Of a stretch of 64,000 bases of DNA, positions 40,001 through 52,800 are shown piece by piece. Position numbers and translations under genes: made by a program. Under the pieces are notes generated by a model. The model was not told the origin of the DNA. It did no database searches and saw nothing but the letters and a program-made list of their open reading frames with translations. The DNA is from Rotaria sp. Silwood1 (taxonomy: Eukaryota > Rotifera > Eurotatoria > Philodinida > Philodinidae): contig CAJNOP010000119.1 in assembly GCA_905250075.1 (NCBI GenBank), forward strand, positions 186,001 through 250,000. The letters are read 5' to 3'. Within the stretch, counting starts at the first letter, position 1, and every line of letters begins with the position of its first letter.

Positions 40001-42268
40001 TTGTTTTATTTTTTTTTTTGTTTCATAAAGGTTGGTCAAACTGCATCAATGTCACCGGATTATTCAAAAGCAATCGTATGTTTGAATTTAAATAATAATA
40101 ATAAAAAAACAACTTGTGTTGATGATTTAGGCATCATCAAAAAAAATTTTGATTCTATTTAATCGTAGACCAACAATTAACAATTCTTCGACTGTTGGAA
40201 AAGAACTAGTACAATAATAATATTAAAATATATTTGATTTTCTTGTATTCTTTTTACTTTTTTTTTAATAGAAAAATTTTAATGGTCAAATTGATTTAAA
40301 TAATTTGGATTTTCATTATCCAAATCGACAAGAAGTACAAGTTTTAAAAAAATTCAATTTAAAAATTGCACCTTGTATGAAAGAATCGGTTATTTTTTTT
40401 CCTGTAGGAAAATATATATCTAAATTTTGTTTAATTTAGATGAACAAGTTGCTCTTGTTGGTTCATCTGGTTGTGGAAAAAGTACAATTATTCAATTACT
40501 TGAACATTTTTATGATCCAACAGGTGGACAAATAGTAAGTTTTAAAAATATTAACAAAATAATTTTTTTATTTTTCAAAATAAATATTTAATGAAATGAG
40601 CGGAATTACTTTGACAATATCTGTTTACAGAAAAAGAAAAAGAATTATTTAAACCTTTGTTTACGAAATTTTTCCAAAAATGATAAAAAATATGAATTGG
40701 TTCATAGAAATCTGGAATTGTGTATATGTATATTCATGAAAAATAGCGGATTGTGTTAAACTGCAGTCAATACTATAAAATTCAGCGTAGTGTCACATAT
40801 CCAAAATTTTGGAGATGCGCCAACATCTCTCACAGGAGATGCCGCATCTCTCGCGGGAGACGCGGTCATTTTCCACTGGAGATGTATCATCTCATTTAGA
40901 GATGCACATCCCCCCACACCCACACTCACATCTCTCGCAGTAAATGCCGCATCTCCCGCGCTAGACGTGGATGCATCTCCAAAATTTTGGATATGTGACA
41001 CTGCTGAAAATTCAGTACTTACAGAGTAGAGTTGTCCAAAACCTTTAGAAATCTTTCGTGTAACTCTCCATGAATAATAACTCTGTGTTTTCTTATCATA
41101 ATATAAATCTAATAAAATTGAGTGTCTGATCTTCTATAAAATTAGAACTTCAACAATAATCACACTTTTCTCGAGCAATAATGATTGTAGGATTCTAATA
41201 TCTGTTTGATTACATAGTGGTTTGAATGATTTTTGGGTAACTAAATAACTTCTGTGGATTCTCATAGATTTTTAAATTCACATTCCTTTTTTTTTCTTCA
41301 CTAGATATACATGTAGACTAATATCATATAATGTTCTTGCTATACTAAAAGCAAAAGCAAAAGAGAGAATACTCTATGGTCAAACAAAAAGACAACATAG
41401 TCAAAGTAATAATCTACATGAAAGGTTAGTCCCTCAATATACGAATCTCATAATAGAAGGATTAAATAGTTTTGTAAATGAATATTATTGAGACATTCAT
41501 TCTTAATATCACAGTTAACTACATTCGTCTATTTAAGTACTTCTAGAATTGTTATTCTAAATATTAATTATAAAACAAAACAAAAATATATTTTAGTTAA
41601 TTAATGAAAATGAATTATCAACTTTAAATCTTCAATGGTGGAGAAGTCAAATTGGTTTTGTTAGTCAAGAACCAATTTTATTTGATGCAACAATTAAAGA
41701 AAATATTGCTTATGGTGATACATCAAGAGAAGTACCTTTCGATGAAATTCAAGAAGCAGCGAAAAATGCTAATATTCATGATTTTATTATAAGTTTACCA
41801 CAACAATATGAAACAAATGTTGGTTCAAAAGGGACACAATTATCAGGTGGTCAAAAACAACGGATTGGTAAAAAAAAACAAAATCAAACTTTTTTACAAG
41901 AATAAAATTTGTATTTTATGTTTGTTTTAGCGATTGCTCGAGCACTTATACGTAATCCAAAAGTATTATTACTTGATGAAGCAACAGTAAGTAATCACTA
42001 CATATTCATATATATATATACATCTCGCTTGATTTCTAATTTGATTTAGAGTGCACTTGATACAGAAAATGAACGTATAGTACAAGAAGCACTTGATCAA
42101 GTATCGAAAGGTCGTACAACTATTGTTATAGCTCATCGTTTATCAACAATACAAAATTCTGATCGTATTTGTGTTCTTCGTCGTGGTAATATAGTTGAAT
42201 CTGGCAAACATGATGAATTATTAACTCGCAAAGGATATTATTATCGTTTAGCACAAACACGTCATTGA
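34010..42268 (+). CDS. ABCB1/P-glycoprotein-type full ABC transporter, copy 1
   Basis: Thirty-seven exons, 34010-34131 to 42050-42268 (1333 aa; human ABCB1 is 1280). Exons 5-8 are 34526-34664, 34733-34818, 35139-35400, 35448-35529. Layout is TMD1-NBD1-linker-TMD2-NBD2. A large Cys- and Asn-containing outer loop follows the first helix (FDLCSENLT...FCEEG...CNLTAANLT), as in ABCB1. NBD1 has Walker [10 protein letters not shown] (split by intron 13, after 36415), Q-loop VSQEP, signature LSGGQKQR, Walker [14 protein letters not shown], and H-loop [13 protein letters not shown]2 repeats these from 40441 to 42200. All catalytic residues are kept and no stop or frameshift is seen, so it should be an active exporter of hydrophobic compounds in the plasma membrane. 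A tandem paralogue lies 4.5 kb downstream. The long intron 40535-41596 carries a hAT-like MITE. Confidence 0.93.
40786..41006. mobile_element. hAT-like MITE in an intron of ABC copy 1
   Basis: Terminal inverted repeats extend over about 35 bp (AGTGTCACATATCCAAAATTTTGGAGATGC and complement). AAAATTCAG lies directly on both sides (40777-40785 and 41007-41015), an 8-9 bp target-site duplication as for hAT elements. The interior is GC-rich and built of AGATGC/GCATCT motifs. Short open frames on both strands are products of the inverted repeat, not genes. An apparently identical copy sits in the same intron of ABC copy 2. Confidence 0.8.
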
Positions 42269-45200
42269 CATTGGATTCATAAATAAAAAAAAAAGACATT
42301 TCTATAATCAAAAATTTTAGCTTGCTTTTATTTTTATCTGTAACAGTTATGAATAAACAAAAAAATAATGAATCGGATTTTTATGAAAACAAGAAAAGAA
42401 TATGCATAGAGCACATGGAAAAATGATGAGAAAAGTAATTTTTTCGTTAATCGTACTTCTGTCTTTGACAAGTTTGAATATTCTGATCAACTCTCTGGAA
42501 GAAATTAACAGAAATATATAAAAAATTTTAGATATTTTTTAAATTCGAATCTCACTTATTAGCAACATTCTTATGTTGTCTTTTGCATACATGACACTAT
42601 TCAACTTTAACGCACTGTATAATGAAATTTTTTCAGTATACACGAATAGAGAACAAAATACTTCTACGACCGTAGTCTGTTAGATAAAAAATATTATTAA
42701 CAATAAGATAAGTATTTTATTCTTTACATATATGCATCAGACGAGAAGTTGAAAATTAATAAAAGAATGTAGACAATTTTTCAACTAAACCACTGTATAT
42801 TATAATTTTTAGAAGGACTATAATTATCAATATATCACAAAGAATGAGAAATCTATTGTTATTTAAAAAAAATTAAATTTGTTCCAAATTCTGTATAGAA
42901 ATGAAAACGATAGTCCTCATGCACTACACATAATTTAGTTTAAAAAAAAATGGACAAAATAAAAAAAAAACAGCAAGGTTTTCATTGTATATATAAATAA
43001 TTTAGGAAACAACATATATGATCAGTATAATAGATTAAACGATCACTACTATAATAATCAGTAAATAATAATAAAATGATCAGTTTATTAGGTATAAGTA
43101 ACAGTGAAATATAAAATTTATTTCAGTAATAAATACTAATTTGAGTAGTACAATATAGAGATTTGATTAGTAAGAAAAAAAAAGAACGTTGAACTGTGTT
43201 ACGTACAATACTATGAGAAAAAGAAATTTGAATAAATAAGAAAAAAAAAGCCGAAAGAACATTTAATAGAATCCTAAGAACAAGTGAGAAAAGAGGAAAG
43301 GGAAAATGAAATTATCGTACTAGCAAAATAGATTTAACTTTGACTGATCTACTTCTTTGTTTTTCATATTCTATTTCTTCATAATTAATTTTGACGCAAA
43401 TTTAAATACACTTATATATAATTAGATAATTAACATATTTCAATATCTTCGATTATTTCTTTTGCAATATTTATTTCATCTATTTAAATAATACTATAAC
43501 ACATGGAAATTTCTATAAACATCTTTATATTTTATTTATTGTGATTTAGTTATATTTACAGACTTATTTAATTAACAACTGATCATTGAAGTCATTTGCT
43601 GATCAATCATTCTATTTACTAACCAATCATCCAGTTTCTTGATCAATCATTTGATTTACTGCTTTTATTATATTCTAGCATACTGATCGCTTAAGGGCCC
43701 CCCTCAGAAAATCGATTTTTTCGAAACAATATCGAAATTGAGTTTTTACTATAGGAAGATAGAGCGACGCTTCCTCTTTCAGAATATATATAGATTTTTG
43801 GAAAATGATCGTTTTTTCAAGGACTCGTCAGATCAGACTTTAACTCCCTCCCATATTTTCCAAGAAATTTTCGTAGTTTTTTAGAGTTTTTCAGTTTTGG
43901 AAAAACCCCGTTGCTACTTCAAATATCATTGAATAAAACATTTTAATATTAACCAGCGTGTAAAATGGCGTTAGTTTTACTGCATCTTTTACGCGCCTTA
44001 AAATAGTTTTAGAAAATTTATTGAAAATATGCCGTTTTAATATGAATTTTTTGAATTTAACCGAAGAAAACCACTTCTAAAACTTCTTTAAGGCTTTTCT
44101 CAGAATATGATTTCCAATCAGAAAAATTGGATCTCCTCCCTCATTTTTCGAGCTATTGCCAATATTTTTTTTTTGTTTTAAAGGTCTCGATCAGAGTAAA
44201 CTTTTTTCCGAACGGATTTTTGAAAGTTGGTTCCTGGGTTGAGAAAAGTGGAATTTACTGTCGTTGGACTACCATTTTTTATGCTAATTTTAAGACCCTC
44301 GCACTAAAATGCTCGTAAAAAATCAATAGGACGGAATATGAAAATTCCGTTCGGACAAAAGTTGCATACTGACACGTACTTTAATTTGAAACCAGCCCGA
44401 GCTCTCTATCTCTTCTTGTGATGGAGTTATTCCAATTTTCCTGAAGGCCAAAAATGACCCATGAATCAGCTGGAAGTCCTGTCTAGTATGACCAATCGAG
44501 CTGAAATTTTTACCAGAAGCGTATCTCTCCAAGATCAGTCATCTCTGGAAATTTCAGGTTGAAAGGACCGTTAAAAGTGGAAACTCATTTCTGAGGGGGG
44601 GGGGGGGGGCCTTAAATTTTACCTGATAATTTTTATTTCATTGGATTGATATCAAAAATAATTAAGTCTCGATGAAACGATATTTCCACCTGTAGTACAC
44701 TGACTGTTATTACGGACATACCTAATCAAACTACGAGTTGAAGTATTCAGTTTTGTAATCGACATTGACTATTAAAACATTAGATCTGAAATTTTCTAAA
44801 CTATGATGCAAATTTACTTTTGATGATGATGAAATTTAGTACGAAAAAATAGATACATGAAAAGTCTATATTCAGTTGTAATGATAATATTTTCATCATT
44901 GAATGCTTGATATGATATAAAAAGGATTGATAATTCGACACGATACAACATTATAGTAATTATAAATGCAAAGTCTATGTACTTTTAAAATAATATTAAG
45001 ATATCGTTGTCTTCCTTTTTTTTCTCAACCATAATAATCTAACTATATAAGGAAGAACATGATGAGTTATGAGTTTATTTTTATATGCTGAAAATAACCA
45101 TAAAAAGTAAGACTAGAGTATGAATCATAAGTTTTTTTTTTCTTGAAAATAACAGTTCACTCACTGACATAAAGCATGCCAACAGAGACATGCACTGTTT

Positions 45201-46809
45201 TCTTAGGATCTCATCAAATCCCTATGTTTGATTGAAATACAAAAATTAACAATAAAACAATATTGAAAATTTACCAAAATAAATGTTTAACTATTGTATG
45301 CAATATATTTTTAGTTTGAATTAGATTTTTGCCTTCGGATTGATTTAACTTGAATATTGAAAATAATTATAGTAGCTGATAATGCAAATCTAGAATTACG
45401 TTATGCTGATTTTTTTTTTGTATTAATAAACATTGATATTCCAATTATTCTCTACCAGTAGTAGACTTTATTTGTTATGAATTTTGAACAAAAATAACAA
45501 CAAGAAGAAAATCAGCAATGGACTAGTAATAATAAATTTCTCTCAGAAAAAACAAACAAGTAAACAACAGTGTAGATATATGACTAGAAAAAACGAGGAG
45601 AAAAGAAAAGGAAAAATAAAAGATGTAAAGATCGCCATCTGTAGCATTTACAAAAGAACGATCCTTCGTCTTTTTTTTCTACTCGTTTTTTCTAGTCATG
45701 TTTATAGATTGTTGTTTGTTAATTTTGTGAACGAGACTTAAGATTATTATAAGAGTAATTACTAGTTCATTGCTATTTTTTTTCTTGTAAGTATTTTTTC
45801 TTTTTTGTAAAAGTTTAGGATTTCCTTTGAATCATAATAAAAGAAAGTGACCTATTATCTTAAATATTTAAACCTATGTAGAATACAGATATTATTCGAT
45901 GATTCATACATGACTACACTGTACCAATAAAATCATTGAACTAAAGTAACTGAGGATAACATGAAGAAAAGAATCTGAATCATACATAAAACATTGTTTT
46001 CTATATTCTTGTACCCAATTATATATTAAGAATAAAGAAAACAAATAAATTTATAACAATTGTAACTCTCGAAACATATTCGTTGTTTTAAATAAAGATG
46101 AAAAATAAGTATTAGTGAAAATAGAATTAAAATAAAGAGAATGTAGTTGCGTCTACATACGTTTGATATTGTTATAAGTAAACATTCTATTATTGATTTT
46201 GAATTAGTATTCAATTCAAATATTTTCTTTTCTCATCTATCTATTATTTGTTTTTCTTTCATTGTATTGAATTAACTAACAAATAAATAATTACAAATAG
46301 AATAAAAATATGATCAAGTTAATCTTTTCATAAATGTAGTCAATACATTCTTCATAATTCCAATAAAATTCTTAATTCATATTTAAGATGATTTCGATCA
46401 ATGTTTGATGAAAAGAACATCGATTAAATTTATATGTTCTATTGATAATATTAAACTGTTTTTCTTCATTTCTATCTGTTCTTACATTACATCATTCATT
46501 TTTCTTCACTATATAGTAGAATCAGGGACCTATAGAACATGTGATTTTTTACAATTAATTTTCATTTTATCTTTATTGCAATTTATCGATACGTTTACAC
46601 TTTACCTCTCCAAAGCATCTGATTGCGATCAACTTTCTTACTCTCATTCTCTTGCTCGTTCTGTCACTAATCAAATGGCTTGACCCGTTAAAGTGTACAA
46701 GGGCCATGAGTTTTCTTATCAAATGATGCTCTAAAAAAACATTAAAAAAAATACATCTTAATAATTGGAAAATATTTATTCAATTGTATATTTTTAGTTC
46801 GATTTAATA
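42269..46809. other. spacer between the two ABC transporter genes
   Basis: 4.5 kb, AT-rich. The first about 150 bp resemble the sequence just after ABC copy 2 (both contain TTTTATTTTTNTCTGTAA and AGTTATGAATAAA), so the duplication includes the 3' flank. A TTAA-type MITE occupies 43691-44615. The remainder (44616-46809) has no exon or RNA gene I can support and should hold the promoter of copy 2 near its end. Confidence 0.6.
43691..44615. mobile_element. TTAA-flanked MITE between the ABC genes
   Basis: TTAA occurs on both sides (43691-43694, 44612-44615). The left end GGGCCCCCCTCAGAAAATCGA and the right end TTTCTGAGGGGGGGGG...GGCC are complementary. The right end contains an uninterrupted run of 15 G. 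It shares interior sequence with the element at 7923-8751 in inverted orientation (around AAATTTCAGCTCGAT and CTAGAC-GGACTT). It has no coding capacity. Confidence 0.7.
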
Positions 46810-49800
46810 ATGGGTCGAAGAAGTTCTTATGATATTAGTCATCGTCAAATACATTTTATTGATGATGTTAATATGCCTAATAAAATGCGAACAAGTCTTA
46901 TCAATGATGGATCTGCTAAAGCATCACCTTCCAGGTATGTTTATAAAAAAAAAATATTCTTTTGTATTATATCTATATTTTTATATATTTAATTTTAGTT
47001 TTAAAATCAAAGAAATTTTTAAAAATGAAGATAATAAAATTAAAAAAGAAAAAAAAAGTTCTGCAGAACTTGTTAGCTTTGCGAGTCTTGTATGACAATG
47101 CATTAATTATATATATAGAGTGTTCCAAAAGTCTGTCGAACTAAAAAACTATGCATAACTCTGAAACAGTTAAAGTGATTTATATGAATTTTCTAGAATT
47201 TCGTTTTGATGTTTCTGTAAATTTTATTTAACATAAATACATATGCCTGTAAACATTAGAATCGAAACAATTTTATTAATATTCGAATTTTAATCACCTA
47301 CGCTTGTAAAACAGACTATACCAGTTAAATTTGACATGAAAACCATGAATGAAAATAGTATTAAAGACATCTCTAAACACTTTTATGAGACTAATATCTA
47401 AATAGATCAGCTACATTCAGAATGTCCTCTAATAATGACAGAAGAAGTTCATGTAATTTATATTATTAGTGAAAGTGTATAGACAGAAAATGTTCTAATT
47501 ATTAGAATTGTTGTTTCAGTTGTATTCAGAATTATAACAAAACTTAGTAATTAGTTCAAGAAAATGAGGTGTTTTCATATTTCGACAATAAAGTTAAATT
47601 AGAAAAAGAAAAAGAATGCAATCATTTCCATGAAAATTTCGTCGAATCTTTTATTTTTCAAAATATTGAAAACATTGAATTTACAAGTTTCATTTTAAAT
47701 AGCGAACGCAAATGAAATTATGCGAAACAAAACTTTAATAAAGAAAATTGAATAAAATGATATACAACTCATATGTATAACTTAAATTATTTAAGAATTA
47801 TTCATATTTTTCAGACGACAGACTTCAGAACACTCTGTATATTATTAAATTTCAATATTAATAAATTATACTTTTTCTAGTTTCGCTTTGCTAATAAAAT
47901 CGATATTCTTTGTATAATGATTGGTACATTTGCTGGTAAATATTGTGATCATATATTTTTCTGTTGATGTTTTTGATTCATCTTTAACATATATTTTATT
48001 TAGCTTTGGCACATGGGGCTGCATTTCCTCTAAGTAAGTTTTGATGCAAAAAAAAAGAAATACTTTTCAAACATATCACTATGCAGAAAAATTTTTTAAA
48101 TGATTTTGATCAATCATTTTTATCATGAAAGAAAATTTTTATCATTACAAATCAAGGAGAAGAAGTTCCCATCAGAGTGATGGCATCGATACCAATTACC
48201 GATCGGTCGACCCGTTCAGTACAATCTACTTAGGCCGGCATCTGTATTGGTCGCAAGGGAGAAACGGGAGACTTTGTACTTGAAGATAATTTACACTATT
48301 TAAATATACTTCGAGCTACTTTACAGTACTTTTCTATAATTTTAAAGTACTTTGATGTACTTCAAGTCTGCCGTTTCCTCCTTGATTGGTCGCCAAAAAT
48401 GCACACTTTTCCTGTATCCGCTCGATATTAAAGTTCATTTCAAATGTTTTTCAAGATACTATTTTATACTTATTTTTAGTGTTACTTGTCTTCGGCAATT
48501 TAGTAGATGTATTTACTGATCGATCCTTTGATCTATGCCAAGTAAATTTTACGCTACTTAATTCCTTTTGTCCTGAAAATATTCATCTTACAAATAAAAA
48601 TTTTCGTAACGAATATCAGTATGTTATATTGTCATTTTTATTTTAATCTATATGATAATATGGTTTGATATACGTAGAAAATGTAACTTTCCACAAGAAA
48701 ATTTTACACCAATAAATGATAATTTCATGACAAACATTCGCAAACAATCTATGTGGCTTGCTAGTAAGTATCATAATACTATTTATTTAAATATTTGTTT
48801 AATTAATTTATTTTGTTTATTGCTTAATTTTAGTTATGGGATGTGCAATAATTGTAATAGGATATTTTCAAGTCACTTTTTGGTCTATTGCATGTGAACG
48901 TCAAACACGTCGTCTTCGTGAAACACTTTTTCGATCAATACTTAATAAAGATATAGCTTATTTTGATACACATAAAACTGGTCAACTTAGTACAAGATTA
49001 ACAGAAGATGTTAATAAAGTACACGATGGTACAGGTGATAAAGTTGGTTCAGCATTACAATTTATTGGTTCATCTATTGCTGGTATTATACTAGGGTATA
49101 TCGAATTAAATTCTCAGATATAAACATTTTATTTAATATTATCTACTTTCTTTTTTATTTAGATTTATTAAAGGATGGAAATTAACATTAGTTCTACTTT
49201 CTCTTGGTCCAATAGTTGTTGTTAGTGCAGCTATTTTTACACGAGTACGTAGTAGAAAAAAAAGCAATGAAGCTATTAACATTATTTATTTTATTTCGAT
49301 ATGTCCTTGTAGATAACAGCAACAATGACATCACAAGAATTGAAAGCATATGCAAAAGCTGGAGCTATTGCTGAAGAAGTTTTAAGTAGTATACGAACTG
49401 TTTTTGCATACAATGGTGCAACTTATGAATCAAAAAGGTAACAAAATCATCATTAATTAATAAATATTTAAAATATAGTGTTGTATTTTTCATAGATATG
49501 AAAAACATCTAAGATCAGCAAAACTAAGTGGTATTCGTAAAGGTGGATTAAATGGAATGTTAATGGGTGGTATTTTTTGTTTGATTTTTTGCACATATGC
49601 TCTGGTATAGCAATTTTTCATTCAATATTCTAAGCTGTTGACTTATTTGATAGGGATTTTGGTATGGAGCTAAACTTGTTCGTGATGAAGGTTTTTCAAT
49701 TGGTGGAATTCTTATTGTAATATAGTCTATCATTGGATAGTTCCATGCTTTTATCTGTTTAATTTCTATTTAGGTATTTTTCTCACTTATTACAGCAATG

Positions 49801-52800
49801 TTTGGTCTTGGTCAAGCAGCTCCTCATCTTCAATCAGTTGCACAGGCTCGAGGCGCAGCTTTTACATTATGGAATATTATTGATACAGTAAAAATCATAC
49901 AATAATTTACTTCAAATAAGATTATCTCTTATATTTAGCCATCAAAAATCACCATAAATCATCCTGATGGTGTTAAAAAAGAAGATTTGATTGGTGATAT
50001 AAAATTTACTAATGTTCATTTTTCTTATCCATCTCGAGCTGATGTTCCTGTTCTTATTGGACTTTCATTTACAGCACAAAGTGGTCAAACAACAGCACTT
50101 GTCGGTTCTTCTGGTTGTGGAAAAGTAAATAATTCAATTTAACATAAAATTCTTAAGAAAAAATAAAAAACTCATTGATTTACTTTAGAGTACATGTGTA
50201 CAATTATTACAAAGATTTTATGATCCAATTGATGGTTCAGTTGAAATTGATGACATGCAAGTTAGTCAATATAATCTTGGTTGGCTTCGAGAACATATTG
50301 GTGTTGTATCACAAGAACCAATTTTATTTCAAACAACAATTAAAGAAAATATTCTTTTTGGAAAAATGAATGCAACACAAGATGAAGTTGAACAAGCAGC
50401 TAAAATGGCTAATGCACATGATTTTATAATGGAATTACCAGATAAATATGGTACACTTGTTGGTGAACGCGGTGCACAATTAAGTGGAGTATGATATTGT
50501 ATTTTTTTTAAGAATTTAGTTTGTTTAATCTATTTATGTTTTTTTTGTTGTTGTCTAGGGTCAAAAACAACGAATAGGTATGATGATTAGTGAAAAAAAG
50601 ATGAGTCCTTTTGTTTTTTGTTCATTTTAAATAATATTTAATAGCTATTGCTCGTGCACTTATTCGTAATCCTCGTATTCTTTTACTTGATGAAGCAACA
50701 GTAAGAAGCAAATGAAATAATGAATTTGATTGTTTAGAAGATTTGATATTATCATATTTTTATTATAGAGTGCTCTTGATAGAGAAAGTGAAAGTGTTGT
50801 ACAAGATGCTCTTGATCGTGCATCGAAAGGACGTACAACAATTGTAATTGCACATCGTTTATCAACTATTGTAAGTGCATCAAAAATAGTAGTTCTTGAT
50901 AAAGGATCAGTAATTGAAGAAGGTAAATGTATTAAATAAATGAAATAAATATTTTAATAACATGATTCTTTAAGGAAATCATAAAACATTAATGGATGAA
51001 AGAGGTGTTTATTATGGTCTTGTTGAAGCACAAAATTTACATGTGAATGACAAAGATCGAAAAACAGATGAAAATGATGAAGATGACGATATATCTGGTA
51101 TGAAAAAATATGTTATTTCACTTCTTTCTTATTTGAAAATCTATATTGAACTTACGAGAAATATGTTCCTTTACTGATTAATCATTTTTGAGTCAAAACT
51201 ATATGCATCATGTAGACTAATGAGTTTTATATACCGTAAAAAGAGTTCGGACTGTCAGGTGATAGCTACCGAGCTGTTTTGATTGTGCTGTATTTTTTTG
51301 AACCACAGTCTTCGTCTTCCTCAGGAAAAGTTCAGTTAGTCACCCTTTTGTTGGTTTTTGTTCTCAGATACGATTATGGTGAAAGTATGTCGTTTACATC
51401 GCTCATATACAGTTGTAAATTTGGGATTCCAAGTTCATGATAGGAACAAGTCAAAAGACTAGAAGCTTTAATAATATTTTATTCCTATGAAAGTCTAACG
51501 CTGTGAAAAACTTCGAATCGAAATACAAAATCAGTTTTTCTATTGTTCCTAAGGGAAAGCACGAATTCGATTCGAAAAAAATAGTGTACAAATGCAATAT
51601 CTTGGTAGTAATAAGTTAACATTCTCGACTCAAAAACAATTAATCAGTTAGGGAACTTTTCTTGTTACTTATATCTAGAAAATAGTTGATGATATTTAAT
51701 TGATTTTAGTTGATGATGATGAGTTAAACCAATCTACACGAATAAGTGTTCACAATAAATCCTGTCATAACAAATCTATTGAAGAAGATCAAATAAGTCA
51801 AAAAGCTGAACAAATAAATGAATCTCAAGAGGTAAATACTAGTTGAAACATAAAATTTTCTAAACAATTATTACAATAACTTAATATTGTATGAAAATAA
51901 TAAAACAAACACATTACACATCCACAAATGTTTCTTGCAAAAAGAAAACTAATCATCTATGAAACTCATAAGCATTGATAAAACTTAATAATGAGTTATC
52001 TTTTGTTCCAAAAAAACAATACAAACGATACTAAATATACATGTCAATAAATAATTATAAACTGAAATGTAAAACAAAAAAATTTAAGTGAGATCACAAT
52101 ATAATTACTTTTTTTTTGAGGAAAAAAGTATTTCTACATATTCAACACAATTTTTAAAATTAATTCAATATTAGCATCTTTAATTATTATTAGTAATAAC
52201 TATATTAATTTTTTTTCTCTTTGTTTAAGACAGCTATACTTCTTAAACAAGAAGATCATTCTTTTGATCATGTAATTATTAAAATAAATGTTATTATTGT
52301 TAATATTCTATGCTTATTTTACATAAAAATATTGTCGATATCTCACATTAATTTTGCTTTTATATGCTGACTCTTTATGATTAGAACTAATAATCTTAGT
52401 TCTATTCATATGCTTTATACTTATTTTAAATAGATCAAATATTTATATTTGTTTTTCTAATTTATTAGTATTCTGGACGTTCACCATTTTTAACAGTACT
52501 TCGAATGAATAGTCCCGAATGGTTTTATATTATATTAGCTTGTCTTGCTTGTATTTGTAATGGAGGTTAGAATGATCTTTTGTTTTTCTTTTTGTTCTAT
52601 TTATTTAGATATTTTTTTTTGGTTTTAGGTGTTCAACCAGCATTTGGTGTTATTTTAAGTAAAATGATTGCAGTAAGTTAAATTTCTTTGTTCAAAAAAC
52701 AAAAAAAAAAGAATAAATAAATAAACAAACAAATTTTATTTTTTAAAGGTATTCGAAGAATGCGATCCGAAACAACAAGAAAAACATGTATTAACTTATG

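Noticed and set aside
40756..41029. Open frames of about 80 codons on both strands (also at 55150-55423)
   Set aside because: They arise from the inverted repeats of the hAT-like MITE inside an intron. Their similar peptide ends reflect the palindrome.
44127..44532. Open frames on both strands in the TTAA element
   Set aside because: They are short, lack ATG-context or family similarity, and lie in a repeat whose other copy does not keep them open.
45484..45741. 85-codon plus-strand frame between the ABC genes
   Set aside because: Lys/Asn-rich then Phe-rich translation of low-complexity DNA. No exon signals or family resemblance.
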